In this document: positions 32,643 through 43,572 of the stretch, in pieces | Layout: every line of letters starts with the position of its first letter | How positions within the stretch are numbered: position 1 is the first letter of the stretch | DNA from: Trigonopsis variabilis | Lineage: Eukaryota; Ascomycota; Trigonopsidomycetes; Trigonopsidales; Trigonopsidaceae | NCBI GenBank assembly: GCA_003707065.3 | Contig: PPXM03000010.1 | Location: forward strand, 310,001 to 374,000 | Direction: 5' to 3' | Length of the DNA: 64,000 bases | The notes under the pieces: generated by a model | What the model saw: only the letters and a program-made list of their open reading frames with translations | Database searches by the model: none | What the model was told of the DNA's origin: nothing | Position numbers and translations under genes: made by a program

Positions 32643-32777
32643 GCATTCAAGTTATCTATACTGACCGGTAACTGTCAATTGGGAGCAGAGCTTCATGCAG
32701 TTTACGTAACAGGTCAGGAATAACACGTCACTCGTAGCAAATCTCCATCAAAATAACTCAGGCCGGAATTCCATTCC

Positions 32778-33938
32778 TTATTCTTTACCATCAGCGAGTC
32801 GGAAAACCAACTTCTGTCCACTCAGCAACCCATCATAGAGAGCAGAAAATGCCTCATTCGCCGAAGCGAGACCATCATGGAGAATACGAAGGTTGATATG
32901 ATTGATCTTGCCACTGGTAACTAGAGGAACAGCCTTGTGCCAATATTCATTGAAATTGTTCAGCAACCCCGGAGGAGTGGGGACTTTGACACCGTTACCA
33001 AAGTCCATGCCGTCACCCAAAGCGAAATACGCCAAGGTATTGGTGAATTTAACATTCTTCTTGGTGACGTTTTTGATATCGGTGGGCTTGAGAGCAAGAA
33101 GATTATCAATGAGTGCATCGTCCTTTGTAGTCAAAGCATCGTAGGTCTGTTGGAATGTCGCAGGGGTACTAACAGTGTCAAGTGCTCGCACGACAAAGTC
33201 ATCAGTGTAGGCCTTAATTTGATCTACCACATTAGGGTCATGGTAATCAAACACCTGCTCAGCTCCCGCAGCTTCCAGCAGGGAAGCATGTTTCTTTGCA
33301 GCAGTGACAATAGTTCTCCAGCCAAACAACTTAGAAGCAATCTGAGTAGCAACATATCCTGTGGCCGTGGCTCCCCCCCAAATTAAAATAAATTCATCTT
33401 TGGGTGCTTTGGATGGATCCAGGCTTAGTCCCAGTTCATGGTGCAAAGATAATCCAACCGTTACAAGCGCAAGGGTAATCGAGGCCGCATCTTCAAATGT
33501 CTCGACCGGCCCGGCCGCCTCGCTCGGAATACTCTTGTCAAGGATTTGTAATGCCTTGGTGTACTTGATCGTGCAATTGGGATTGGCAGCCACGTATTCC
33601 TGAAAGGCTCCTTTGGTGGGAGTTGGCGCGTAGCCGCCGTGGACAAACGCACTAACGTTATCACCAATTGTAAATCCTTTGACATTAGCACCAACCGCAA
33701 CGACAACTCCGGAGGCATCTGTTCCCATAACGCATCCTGCTTTGCCCCATGTTCCCGTGGCATGCTTCCAGTCCGTGGGATTAGCAGCGTAAGCAACAGC
33801 TTTAATCAAAATCTCATCCGGAGAGTTCAACTCAACGGGGATATGCTCCACCGTTGCCAGTGCAGCAATATCCTTGGTACCATTATTGATGACAGCCTTT
33901 TGTAATTTGGGGACTCCGGAAGCTCTTGAACCGGACAT
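32778..33938 (-). CDS. zinc-independent MDR oxidoreductase (ToxD/enoyl-reductase-like)
   Basis: Intronless, 386 aa. The GroES-like N-domain has VAYAANPTDWKHATG and GTDASGVVVAVGANV; the Rossmann part has LIWGGATATGYVATQIAS. The catalytic and structural zinc Cys residues of classical ADH are absent. It resembles the yeast YNL134C/YCR102C group and fungal trans-acting enoyl reductases, NADPH-dependent reductases of enals or quinones. It is convergent with the oxygenase gene (135 bp). Confidence 0.85.
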   Translation of the reverse strand: MSGSRASGVPKLQKAVINNGTKDIAALATVEHIPVELNSPDEILIKAVAYAANPTDWKHATGTWGKAGCVMGTDASGVVVAVGANVKGFTIGDNVSAFVHGGYAPTPTKGAFQEYVAANPNCTIKYTKALQILDKSIPSEAAGPVETFEDAASITLALVTVGLSLHHELGLSLDPSKAPKDEFILIWGGATATGYVATQIASKLFGWRTIVTAAKKHASLLEAAGAEQVFDYHDPNVVDQIKAYTDDFVVRALDTVSTPATFQQTYDALTTKDDALIDNLLALKPTDIKNVTKKNVKFTNTLAYFALGDGMDFGNGVKVPTPPGLLNNFNEYWHKAVPLVTSGKINHINLRILHDGLASANEAFSALYDGLLSGQKLVFRLADGKE

Positions 33939-34355
33939 GACGTTAATTCAACAAAAATTACACTGAATAGCGATCCGAGCCTTCTTTATATAACCTTGTG
34001 AAACCACTTTAGTAAGGAGGCCACAAATATTCACTTGTGTGACTACTTGAATGAAATCATAGCAACGTTCTCATGGCCAAAGAGATCAATTGCATCAAAG
34101 AGAGTAGAATGTTAAGGAAAACGAGCTTGCACATCTGCTGGTGAAGGCATGCAACTGAAGTAAGGAACAGAGACCTTCTTTTCCTGTGATTTACCGAGCT
34201 CGCCCTCTTACCGATGACTCGCAAAACGTCATTGACAATAATCACCGGTATAACCGGTGGATTCAATCACTGTCTGGAAGATTTCCTACGGCTATAGATC
34301 CAATTAGACACTAGTTGATGCTACAGTGATCATAAAAGAAAAGAAAATCAATCTG
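33939..34355. other. intergenic, promoter of MDR gene
   Basis: 416 bp between two minus-strand genes. No gene supported. Confidence 0.4.
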
Positions 34356-35494
34356 CTACTTTCGAGTTAGGCTTCCTTGGGAAGAATATTCGGAATTGGA
34401 CCCTTTGGCGTTATTCGAGTAGGGTTTATCATAACATGGCTCTAAAAAGGTTAGATCTTTTTCGCTAGCAGTTCTCACCTTTGTGTAATGCTTCTTGATA
34501 TGCTCGAAATTAGTAGTTTCAGCAAACCCAGGGATATCATAGTAAATGTGACGAAGCCATTTGTGGAGATGAGGATAGTTGAAGCGGATCATACCGATGT
34601 TGCACTTAAAATGTTGGACATAGACAGGATCGAACCGTACGATTGTCGTATAAAGACGGATATCAGCCTCGGTTAATCGATCTTCTACCAGGTAAGTCCC
34701 GCCTTTGGACAAGCGCAATTCAATCATGTCCAAAGCATTGAACAAGTTCGTCACGTGCTTGTCATATACTTCCTGTTTGCTAGAAAAGCCTGTCTTGTAG
34801 ACGCCATTGTTGATATTATCATACACGTAAGCGTTGAGGTCGTCGATCTCACTAGCCAGCTTTTCGGGATAGAAATCTAAGGTTTTGAAAGCACCATCAA
34901 GGAGATCATTGAATCCTGTATTGAAGATACGAATGATCTCGCTACTCTCGTTGTTCACAATTGTTTTGTTCTTGGTGTCCCATAGCACAGGCACGGTGAA
35001 TCGAGCATTGTACTGAGGATCCGCCTTATAATATAACTCACTGATGTATTTATGTCCATCTGGATCAGGAATACACCCCGGCGTCTCTGCAGCGGTGGAG
35101 AATTTCCAACCCTTCTCTCCCATGAGCCAATCCACAACACTCACTGGGATGAAGTCTTGAAGGCCTTTCAGTTCTCGTACAATCAGTGTCCGGTGCGCCC
35201 TAGACTTGTCAGTTCCATCATCCACCTGCTACAAACCAAGGACAGGCATAAGAAACATATAATCGATAGCGCCCCTTCTCAGGAGGGAACTTTGCACCGG
35301 GAGCATTAGAAATCACATCGCGAAATGAGGACTGTTTGTCAGTAAATCCATCCATCTTCTCAGTCCTACCGTTTGCCTAACAAACTCTCCTTCCTTATTA
35401 GCATAACTTTTGCCGGTCACAGTCTGTACAATTGGCGTTAGCCGTTCCACTGAGTTCTTCAACATGAGCAGCAATTACTCACTTGTTGAGCCAT
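34356..35494 (-). CDS. ECM4: Xi-class glutathione transferase (Ecm4/Gto-like)
   Basis: Four exons: 35494-35483, 35423-35370, 35331-35237, 35199-34356, 334 aa. Introns are 59 nt (GTGAGT..GGCTAAC..ACAG), 38 nt (GTAGGA..ACTGAC..CAG) and 37 nt (GTTTGT..ACTGAC..TAG). Splicing yields MAQQTVTGKSYANKEGEF, VRQTSSFRDVIS, then GRYRLYVSYACPWAHRTL with the catalytic Cys of the CPWAH motif that defines S-glutathionyl-(chloro)hydroquinone reductases. The C-domain has TEADIRLYTTIVRFDPVY and NYPHLHKWLRHIYY. Cytosolic thiol-dependent reduction of glutathionylated hydroquinones is expected. It is divergent from the lactonase-like gene. Confidence 0.93.
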
Positions 35495-36426
35495 TACAAG
35501 ATACAGTATGACTTTTAGAGCCGCCTGAGTTCTTATAAACGCACGTTTCAGCCTTTGACTTCGTATTCCTGAGCTAAAATGATCGTTCTTAGTTCAGATT
35601 ACGTAAAGTGAGGTCATGTGTGAGGTCATGTATCAGTCTCAGTAACGCCAACTCCAGCGAGAGAAATCAAGGTACTTGTTGATTCATTGGGCTACTTTTA
35701 CAAGCTTTAGCTTGTGAAGCTTCTTTTATTATGTTAACATTAGGTTTTTGATATACATCCAGTGTGTCCTGGCCCGTAGAGGGCAGGAATACCACGCTCA
35801 TAGCCTCTTGCTCTCCTTAGGTAGAATATTTGTCACGGGATAGAGATGCAGTCGCTCATGAACATTTCTCTTCTTTAAGAATCTTTTCTCCGCGGGCGAA
35901 ATTTTAGTAAAATAGCTACCATTTCCCAACATGTCATGCCAGCGTCCATATTAGGCCCATTGTTTCAACGTCGACAATTCTATCTCCAGGATTTCAGTAC
36001 CTGAAGGTTACATCAAATTAACTGATAACAAAGATATGACAGTGACAGATTCCAATACTTCTGTTTTAGACACGCCAGTAAACTGGCTAGTTCAGACAAC
36101 TGGATGCCCAAGTCCGAAGGTATTCCGAAGTTCAACGTCCACTTATAACACCAATCAGATGGCCATTCCTAAAATGAGGAGAAATTTGACCATTATGGTT
36201 TGGAAGGAAGGCTGATACTATCTAATAATGTTCAATTTAGAGGTGATCAGTCTTCTTTTCTCGTAACTAGAGCCAAACTACTTCCTTACTTGCTTTCATG
36301 TCGATAAATACTCAGGTTTTGTTTGGACGGAAATGATTAGATAATCCATAGCCCCTTTACATATATAATAATCTCTTCTCGAACGGTTTTAGACTTTGAT
36401 TCTTTTCTATCAGTGAAAGCTAAGTC
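35495..36426. promoter_or_regulatory. 932-bp divergent promoter region, GST and lactonase-like gene
   Basis: No coding signal. It contains a perfect 12-bp tandem duplication, GTGAGGTCATGT twice (35608-35619 and 35620-35631), each with an AGGTCA half-site. Confidence 0.5.
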
Positions 36427-37368
36427 ATGGATCTGAATACTCTTCTCCCTTTTAAGGCTATTGACAGTACGGCAGACTGTCATGTTATCCATGGAGGTAT
36501 ATTGACGCTTCCGGAATTAATCTTCGTGGAACCAGCTGAACAAGAACAACTAAAAACAATACCATCATTAGCTTACTTAGTTCAGATTCAAACTAGCGAA
36601 GAAAATGTGTTTAGAGTACTTTTTGACCTCGGGATTAGAAAGCCCCTAGATGCTTACCCGGAGGTTATGATGGCCTTTTGGAAGAGGTGGAAGCCTTTGA
36701 ACTCGACTCCGGATGTTATTGATGGTTTGAGCCAGCTTGGATTGACCCCAAAAGATATCGATGTAGTTATGTTGAGCCATCTCCATTGGGATCATATCGG
36801 AAACACGAACGCCTTTCGAGATGCTGGATGCAAATTCATCGTTGGCCATGGTGCTGTTCATCTTGCATCGACAGGGCCGGCAGATTTGGTAGAACACGAT
36901 TTACTTCCAGAGAAAAACACCCTAGAACTCCCTGCCGTCGGTGACTCCAAAACAGTGACCTTGGGCAAACCCATCAAATGGGAATGGACTATTCTAGGAG
37001 AAGGGCTTGATATCCCTGTATTGGATCTCCTTGGAGACGGCAACTTGTACGCTGTCGATCTTCCAGGCCATCTCCCTGGTCATTCGGGACTTCTGCTCCG
37101 CGATAACTCCGGTAAAGGATTCCTCTTCTCGGGTGATGCTTTGCACGATATCCGTCTCTTGCAAGGGACTAAGAAAATTGGTCACTGGCGCGATCCGACT
37201 AGCGGGTGTCTGATGTGTCTCCATCTAGATGACAAAAAAGCTGCAGAAACAATTCGGAAATTGAAAAACCTTGAGGCTGTTACAAATGATAGAGTCAAGG
37301 TTACCATGGCTCATTCACTTGTCCTTGGCCCAAAATGTGAAAAGCATCCCTATGAGCTGAAATTCTGA
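36427..37368 (+). CDS. metallo-beta-lactamase-fold hydrolase, lactonase-like
   Basis: Intronless, 313 aa. Metal ligands: SHLHWDHIGN (HxHxDH, residues ~118-127), GHLPGHSGLL (~218), FSGDALHD (~235) and a late His (MAHS). This arrangement and the long N-terminal strand region fit the AttM/AiiA-type N-acyl-homoserine lactonase branch, which in fungi includes many enzymes of unknown substrate. No signal peptide, so probably cytosolic. Hydrolysis of a lactone or ester is expected; the substrate is unknown. Confidence 0.8.
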   Translation: MDLNTLLPFKAIDSTADCHVIHGGILTLPELIFVEPAEQEQLKTIPSLAYLVQIQTSEENVFRVLFDLGIRKPLDAYPEVMMAFWKRWKPLNSTPDVIDGLSQLGLTPKDIDVVMLSHLHWDHIGNTNAFRDAGCKFIVGHGAVHLASTGPADLVEHDLLPEKNTLELPAVGDSKTVTLGKPIKWEWTILGEGLDIPVLDLLGDGNLYAVDLPGHLPGHSGLLLRDNSGKGFLFSGDALHDIRLLQGTKKIGHWRDPTSGCLMCLHLDDKKAAETIRKLKNLEAVTNDRVKVTMAHSLVLGPKCEKHPYELKF

Positions 37369-40300
37369 GTAAGTCCTGTTTGATCGGAGAAGATTCCAGG
37401 TGGAGGAATACATTAGTTAGAGATAATAATGCAGGCAAAGAAGTTAGGTAGATTACTCCGAAGTTCGTTTTTTTAGCTATCGAAGGATAATCTAGCGTAA
37501 CAGCCCACCAGAGTGATGTTTTTTTTATCGTAAGAGCTTTTGAAACGATATACGCCAGGAGGCCCAGAGTGTCCAATTTATGTCGGATGATTTTACGATG
37601 ATGTTTGCTCTTCACGGAGCGAGCCATATTGGATATCCCTCGATTCGTCAGTAACATCAGAGAAATTGGAAAAGAGCCAGAGTAACATTAAATTGACACT
37701 TAACAGTAAGACGTCTCTCCCTTAAATATCTGTGCGGAAAAATAAAGATACGCGTTGGGTCGACGTTCTATCTAAAAGATCTTATAGGACTTCACAAACT
37801 AGAGCGTATACGCTTCCTAGGCGGCTATTCCATAAGGTAAGGTTCACCGCTATAAGGATAATCTGCAAATTAGACAAAGCCAGAAACCCCAGAGTACATG
37901 CAATAGTACAAAGTTTGTCTGGGTGCTACACTTGGTGAGTTTCTCAGATCTTTCATAGAACATTAAGCCCAAGACTAACCAGATGCTAACAGTATCAATA
38001 TTTCTATATGTTGAACGGCTTAATGGTGATTTCATTAGAAAGCTGTTGTGTAGTTATTATCAGTGATACACCATTCCACGCAGAGAAAGCGACTGACCAA
38101 AGACTTGCGCAGTAAATCATTCTTGTTGAAGGTCAGGAAAGAAAGAAGATCTGTGAGGACCGAGCAAGGGTGTAAATATAGTCATTGACAAGCTGTTATT
38201 GCCTATGAGAGCTGATCATTATCATTCATTCAGAAGTGTACCTGTGAATTGCAGACTTTCTCTCGGCGTGGATATCGCTTCTAACACAAGAATGCGTGAA
38301 ATGAAAAAAAAAGAGAGATAAGGTAAGAAAGCCAGATATCATTAGCATTTTGTGCGAGTGTGGGTTTTGGTGTGAGCTAAGTTATCGAATATTCTCTCTG
38401 CGCGGGAGATATACCATCGCTCCAATAATGGTCTTACGCATTTGTGACTCTATGTCGCACGCCACGGTCGGAGGGTAGAATGGCGAAGTTTATCTTTGGA
38501 GACTAAAGACAAGTGTCTCTTGCTTTTCCATCATAATATAATACATCACCGTGCTTATAAGCATGAGTACGTCAAGTGCAGTCAATCGCAGAAGATAAAG
38601 TTAAAACATATGGCTGTCGATGGAGTACTATCCTGCACAATCTCTACGCTTCCACTGACCGTGGACTACGATTCTAGCGTTTTTCTTGAGGGAAAAGAAG
38701 AATGAAGCATAGGAGAAGCAGGAATGCCTGCTTACGGTTCGTGAACATAGACTACTTCCACCAGCAGGACGTAAGCATAACTAACACCCAGCCTTTCTTG
38801 CTCTTGGCTAGATACAAGTCTGCGGCTGATTCGCAAAAGACCCGTTATAATTTCTGTGTCTTTCTTCCCAGGTGCATCCGCCTTCTGTGTTATGTCTGGA
38901 CGACCAATTTAGAGTCGGTTTAAGTCTCAAGATTGCTTTTAGTGACCAATTCGGATCACAGTAGCCGCATCGGTCTAGCAGACACTGGGAGTCAAGTAAA
39001 CATCGCTATCGCTATTTATGTAACCACCGAGGGACGCAAAAAATGATGAGAATACTAAATACGAACACTCTGTACTATTCGCATTCTTCGCACAAGAGTG
39101 GCCTTCTTTTTCTTCGTAGGGTTCAGTCCAAACAATTACTAGAAAGGGACAAAGTTATGCGGATAAACAATTTGAGATTTTTGGCTCCTCAATCACGATA
39201 ATCCAAGAATTTCATGATCAGTGTGACTTGGAAAGTGCCCGAAAAAATCATGCAGCTTTGTGTTGGAGTCCGTCAATCTTAAAAACAAACAGAATCGAGA
39301 CTGATTCGGGGAGAAGACAGATCAACCGCTGCCGCAGTCTGGCACTTTCTATATGATACACGTCGCAACCTAAGTTTGCCCCGTCGTATGATTTCTACGA
39401 ATAACTATGAAGGTTAATCATTCATAATCCTGAAATCTTCCTTTATTTTATCCTATAATATCTCAATTTATGAGGGGAGGATCTGGCTGCAAGAAGGGGG
39501 GCGTCACTGTTTATGTACCGGTTTTCCATCATAGGAAACAGGGGGTTGCCTTATATGTAGAGTTACAAAATAGCGGTCGCAAAGCCAGGAGTACGTACTA
39601 CATAGATCCAGGTTCAATTGATATAAGAATCCGATGTTCTACACCTTATCATACCACTTCCAGATGGACATTATAAAAGTCTATCGAAAAGAGTTGTATG
39701 AATATCAATATGTTCGAACCTGTCTTTAATTTCAAATTCGTTAACTTTCCGAGCTAGGCAAGATCGTTGACTTGTAGCTTTTCGTTTTACTCTTTGAAAT
39801 TTCCCAATTAGGATAGTATGTCAGACCTAAATGGTCTCGTTTCTTGCTTGACCTTACCCGATTGGAATGTTCCGCATCATACCCGCAACCCGGGCCGTCT
39901 CGAAACAGACACGCGACGGACTAAAACAACGATTGTAGCTGCCAAGAGAACTCCGTGTCCATGAGCAGGAGTTTGTGTTTTATATTTGGCACTAAGCCGG
40001 TCTGTTCTAATAGTGTGTTCCAAGAAAGAACACACTCAGTACTACCTAGAGAAGATAATTGTTCAACTCTACCAGTAAGTCCTCTAGGGTGAAGACCCGA
40101 ATTAGTTTTTCTGCTCATATTCTTTATTATTGTCTAACGACAGGAAGCCATATATAGCTGACTTGAAAGGGCTTCTCTCTGTCGTCAACATAAGCCTTCG
40201 TGAGTCAATTCATTTATAGTAAGATAACCAGACTGGCTCAGTTATATCTACCCGAGGATTTTCGGAGGTGTTGCACATTGGGCTATCCCTCAATGACACT

Positions 40301-41356
40301 CGAGTGAGTACAAAGATTCCCTGACCCTTGATGAACCCACACAATTACTATTGTAGTCTAGCCTTGGTAAACTTGAATGTAGTCACTTTTCGCTAACCCT
40401 CCATTTCCTATTGCATATTAGTTTTGGGATAAGCCACTTGCTAAACTTACCTGATGACCCGCGTACTCTAAAGTGGACAGAGGGTAGCTTTTATCTTTTT
40501 ATTGTGCTTGATCGTCCTAAAGCCTTACTTGCTTCATATCCATACAAAAAATCCCTACTACTTCCAGATCCAGAATCACAGATCAGGCAAAACTACCTCT
40601 AATATCATTTTCAAAACTTGCTGATGGATGGCAGAGTAAAGTAGTAGAGCTGAGGTCATTGATTGCCAATTGAATTAGAATAAAGTTGAAAATATTCATA
40701 TTACAGATTTCAAGGTAATCGGGTGAGCCAGAACCGTGAATTCAATTCCAGTCTTCTTTCTTAAGGGAACAACTGCAACCCCAAATTTCTTCGGCATAAT
40801 GTACAAATGGGAAGTGAAGGCATGAGAAACTCACTCATCACTGCTAAGGCTATCGATGCCTGATATTAAAGGAATGCACGCTCAGTCGTGGAACCAAGTT
40901 TTCTTGCGTGACTCAACTCTACCTTACTAATCATTCTGCGTTCCTGAAAGCAGCCGTGAGCAAGACCTATTTGGGTTGATTCTTCTATCAAGGGATATCA
41001 GGTAATTTCTACATCAGGCTACTGACTAAAAACGGACATGTTCTTGAATCCCTTTTTAGACTTCTCTGCCACTGTCTTTGCTATGCGGCGCGGCCGGTTA
41101 ATGGTAACGTTCCAAAATAGTTCCGTTGTCCAGTCTACCCGACAGTCAATTCGGTAGCACTGTCAATGTCGCGAAATCTACACGGCGTCGAGGAGATGTT
41201 TATCCAAGAGTAGTCATTCCTTAATACCCGCTGTCGCTCAAAGAAGCTTATGTAAATGTTGTTGATGTCACTGTGGCACTAGCTATCGATATATATACCC
41301 TCGATTACCAAGACACACTAGAACTTATTCCTGTCGTTTTCACTCCTTCGCTTGAT
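37369..41356. other. 4.0-kb gene-poor interval
   Basis: No convincing gene. It contains a 9-bp perfect inverted repeat, AGTGTGTTC / GAACACACT with a 7-nt loop (40012-40036), and near 41060-41130 a block similar to the promoter of GPI paralogue A. A TATA-like stretch (~41287) lies upstream of paralogue B. Confidence 0.5.
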
Positions 41357-42889
41357 ATGATTACTTCACTTTCGTTTGCTGCCTTAATCTCTCTGTGTGG
41401 GTTAGCTCAAGCAGCTTTACCTTTTGCAGGAACCACTGCATTCAACATCACGGAGATTGGAAATCGCCATACCAGTCTTGATAATCTTATCGTCTATCCA
41501 TATTCATTTACAGCAACAGCTACGCTCTCATATATGGTTCTATCTCCAGACCCCAATCTGGCTGGTGCTACTCCATTGCATTCATTCTATTTTGACGATG
41601 CCTCTCCTGGAGCGATTCAAACCTGCTCCGACGCGGCATGTTCTTCAACTGAGGGTTACTTGAGCTGGTCAACGCTCTACCAATTTCTTTCCGTGAACTC
41701 TGCCACCCCAGATAACGACGTGACCGTTTTTCAAAGGGTGGCCACCACATATTATATCACATATGGAGGGGCTCCTGATATTGTCTTGTGCTATGACTCA
41801 ACAGAGGACTTATACATTCCCCAAGTTCCTGGTAGTTCCTGCGTTGTTGGTACAAGTACCTCTTACATTAATATCCATGCTGCTGTTTATCCTTCTCCTG
41901 TCTCTTCCAGTGCTGCACCCTCATCAAGTACTGTTGCTTCCTCCAGTACTATCGTTTCTTCGAGCGCTGCTGCATCTTCCAGTGTTGCTGTGTCTTCCAG
42001 TGTTGCTGCATCTTCTAGTGCTGCTGCTGCTTCTTCTTCTAGTGTTGCTGCTGCTTCTAGTGCCGCTGTCACTTCCAGCGCTATCGTTTCTAGTGTCGTG
42101 CCTTCTTCTTCCGGTGCTTCTTCTTCCGGTACTGCTGCTTCCAGTGCTGCTGCTGTTTCATCTGGCGCTATCCCCTCTTCTAGCGCTGTCGCTACTTCAA
42201 GCGCCGGTCCCTCTAGCTCTCTCATCTCCAGTGCCGTCTCAGCAACTGCATCGTCTACCAGTCTCTCATCTGGACCCGTTTCTTCTGCTACCTCATCCTT
42301 TTCCTCTGTGATTACACCAGCTTCTAGCTCTTTCTTCTACTCTTCTGCAAAATCCAACTCTACTGGAGCTGCAGGCGCTACCTCGACTTTGACCCTCGCC
42401 AGCACCTACACTCTTCCTTGCGAAGAATGCACAGAGACCGCTCTTCCCTCTGGCTATACTGTGACTGAGATCAACGGAGTTACTGTCACCGTTCCTTGCG
42501 AGACTACAACACCGGCTGCTTTACCCTCTGGATACACTACTATCGTTATCAACGGAGTGACTGTCACTGTACCTTGCGAGACCAGCACCTCCACCGCGGT
42601 GCCTTCAGGATACACTGTGACCATTGTCAACGGTGTGACCGTGACTATTCCCTGTGAAACTACCGTCACAACAACCCACACCACTGCTGCTGTTCCAGGT
42701 ACTACTACAAAGGTCTCGGCCGGCACCACTGCTGAGGCTGCCTCCTCTTCGCCTTCTGAAAGTGCTGAAGCTGTTGCTACCGGGGAGGCTGCTCCTTCTG
42801 GTCTATTTGAATACAGCGGAGCGTCTCGCAGCGTCTCGTCCGGTCTTACCTTTACCTTTGCTTCTCTTCTTGCCCTTCTTTTTATTTAG
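41357..42889 (+). CDS. GPI-anchored Ser/Ala-rich cell-wall protein, paralogue B
   Basis: Intronless, 510 aa from ATG 41357, which starts a clear signal peptide (MITSLSFAALISLCGLAQA); upstream in-frame codons have no ATG. Same architecture as paralogue A: a Cys-containing N-domain sharing ALPFxGTTAFNI, QTCSDAACSSTxGYLSW and AAVYPxPVSSS, then Ser/Ala stalk, three CET repeats and GPI signal. The N-domain is clearly diverged from A, while everything 3' of 41957 is identical except the last residue (Ile versus Thr). Cell-surface location expected; ligand unknown. Confidence 0.82.
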   Translation: MITSLSFAALISLCGLAQAALPFAGTTAFNITEIGNRHTSLDNLIVYPYSFTATATLSYMVLSPDPNLAGATPLHSFYFDDASPGAIQTCSDAACSSTEGYLSWSTLYQFLSVNSATPDNDVTVFQRVATTYYITYGGAPDIVLCYDSTEDLYIPQVPGSSCVVGTSTSYINIHAAVYPSPVSSSAAPSSSTVASSSTIVSSSAAASSSVAVSSSVAASSSAAAASSSSVAAASSAAVTSSAIVSSVVPSSSGASSSGTAASSAAAVSSGAIPSSSAVATSSAGPSSSLISSAVSATASSTSLSSGPVSSATSSFSSVITPASSSFFYSSAKSNSTGAAGATSTLTLASTYTLPCEECTETALPSGYTVTEINGVTVTVPCETTTPAALPSGYTTIVINGVTVTVPCETSTSTAVPSGYTVTIVNGVTVTIPCETTVTTTHTTAAVPGTTTKVSAGTTAEAASSSPSESAEAVATGEAAPSGLFEYSGASRSVSSGLTFTFASLLALLFI

Positions 42890-42958
42890 AAGTGGCATGA
42901 CGTGTAGGACAGGCCAGTATGCCTGCGCTAAACTTGTTTTCTTTCTCGATTGGAAATA
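41957..42958 (+). repeat. copy 2 of 1.0-kb near-identical direct repeat
   Basis: Partner of 26382-27383 in the same orientation, 15.6 kb apart; one base difference (42885). Confidence 0.93.
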
Positions 42959-43572
42959 ATGGATTATTTACCCTTGCTGATTATTCGCCTTTATACTCAT
43001 TAGTGAATTGTAAAGACTACATTTTCAGTATAGCAAGAGCTACTCATTTCAAGATCGACCATACTCTGTCATGGAGTTTTGGACCTAAAATGGCTTTCTG
43101 TAGTATGCTAAGTGGATTTTACTAGCCTCGCGATTCTGTTCGAAACTTCCTATCGTAAAATCCTACACAGGCATGATGCATGATTACACCCGCGTCCATA
43201 TTTCTCCAGCTTCTATCCATTGCAGCGAATAACTCACAACAGCCATCTAACGATCCAATTGTCTATCAAACATTCACGTACAAGACTCCATATTCATGAC
43301 GGGAGAAAATAAACGACCCGGCCTTCCCCTCGAACGACCGCAGGGCCTCCATGGGAACCTCTAACTGCCAAGAATTTTGCTCCCAAGGCCATGGCCAACG
43401 CAATCGGTCTACATTCGCACCTTCAAATATGCAAATAAAACCATTATACGCAATAAACTATAAAACTTCTTCATAATTAATCACGCCAAACCAATGCAAC
43501 TATCATATATTAGGCGCATTTACAGAGCCTCCGTCCCATCCTTAACTTAAATGATATATAAAAGTTATATCG
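42959..43572. other. convergent intergenic region
   Basis: About 610 bp between GPI paralogue B and the DHA2 gene; 3' ends of both, no gene seen. Confidence 0.4.
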
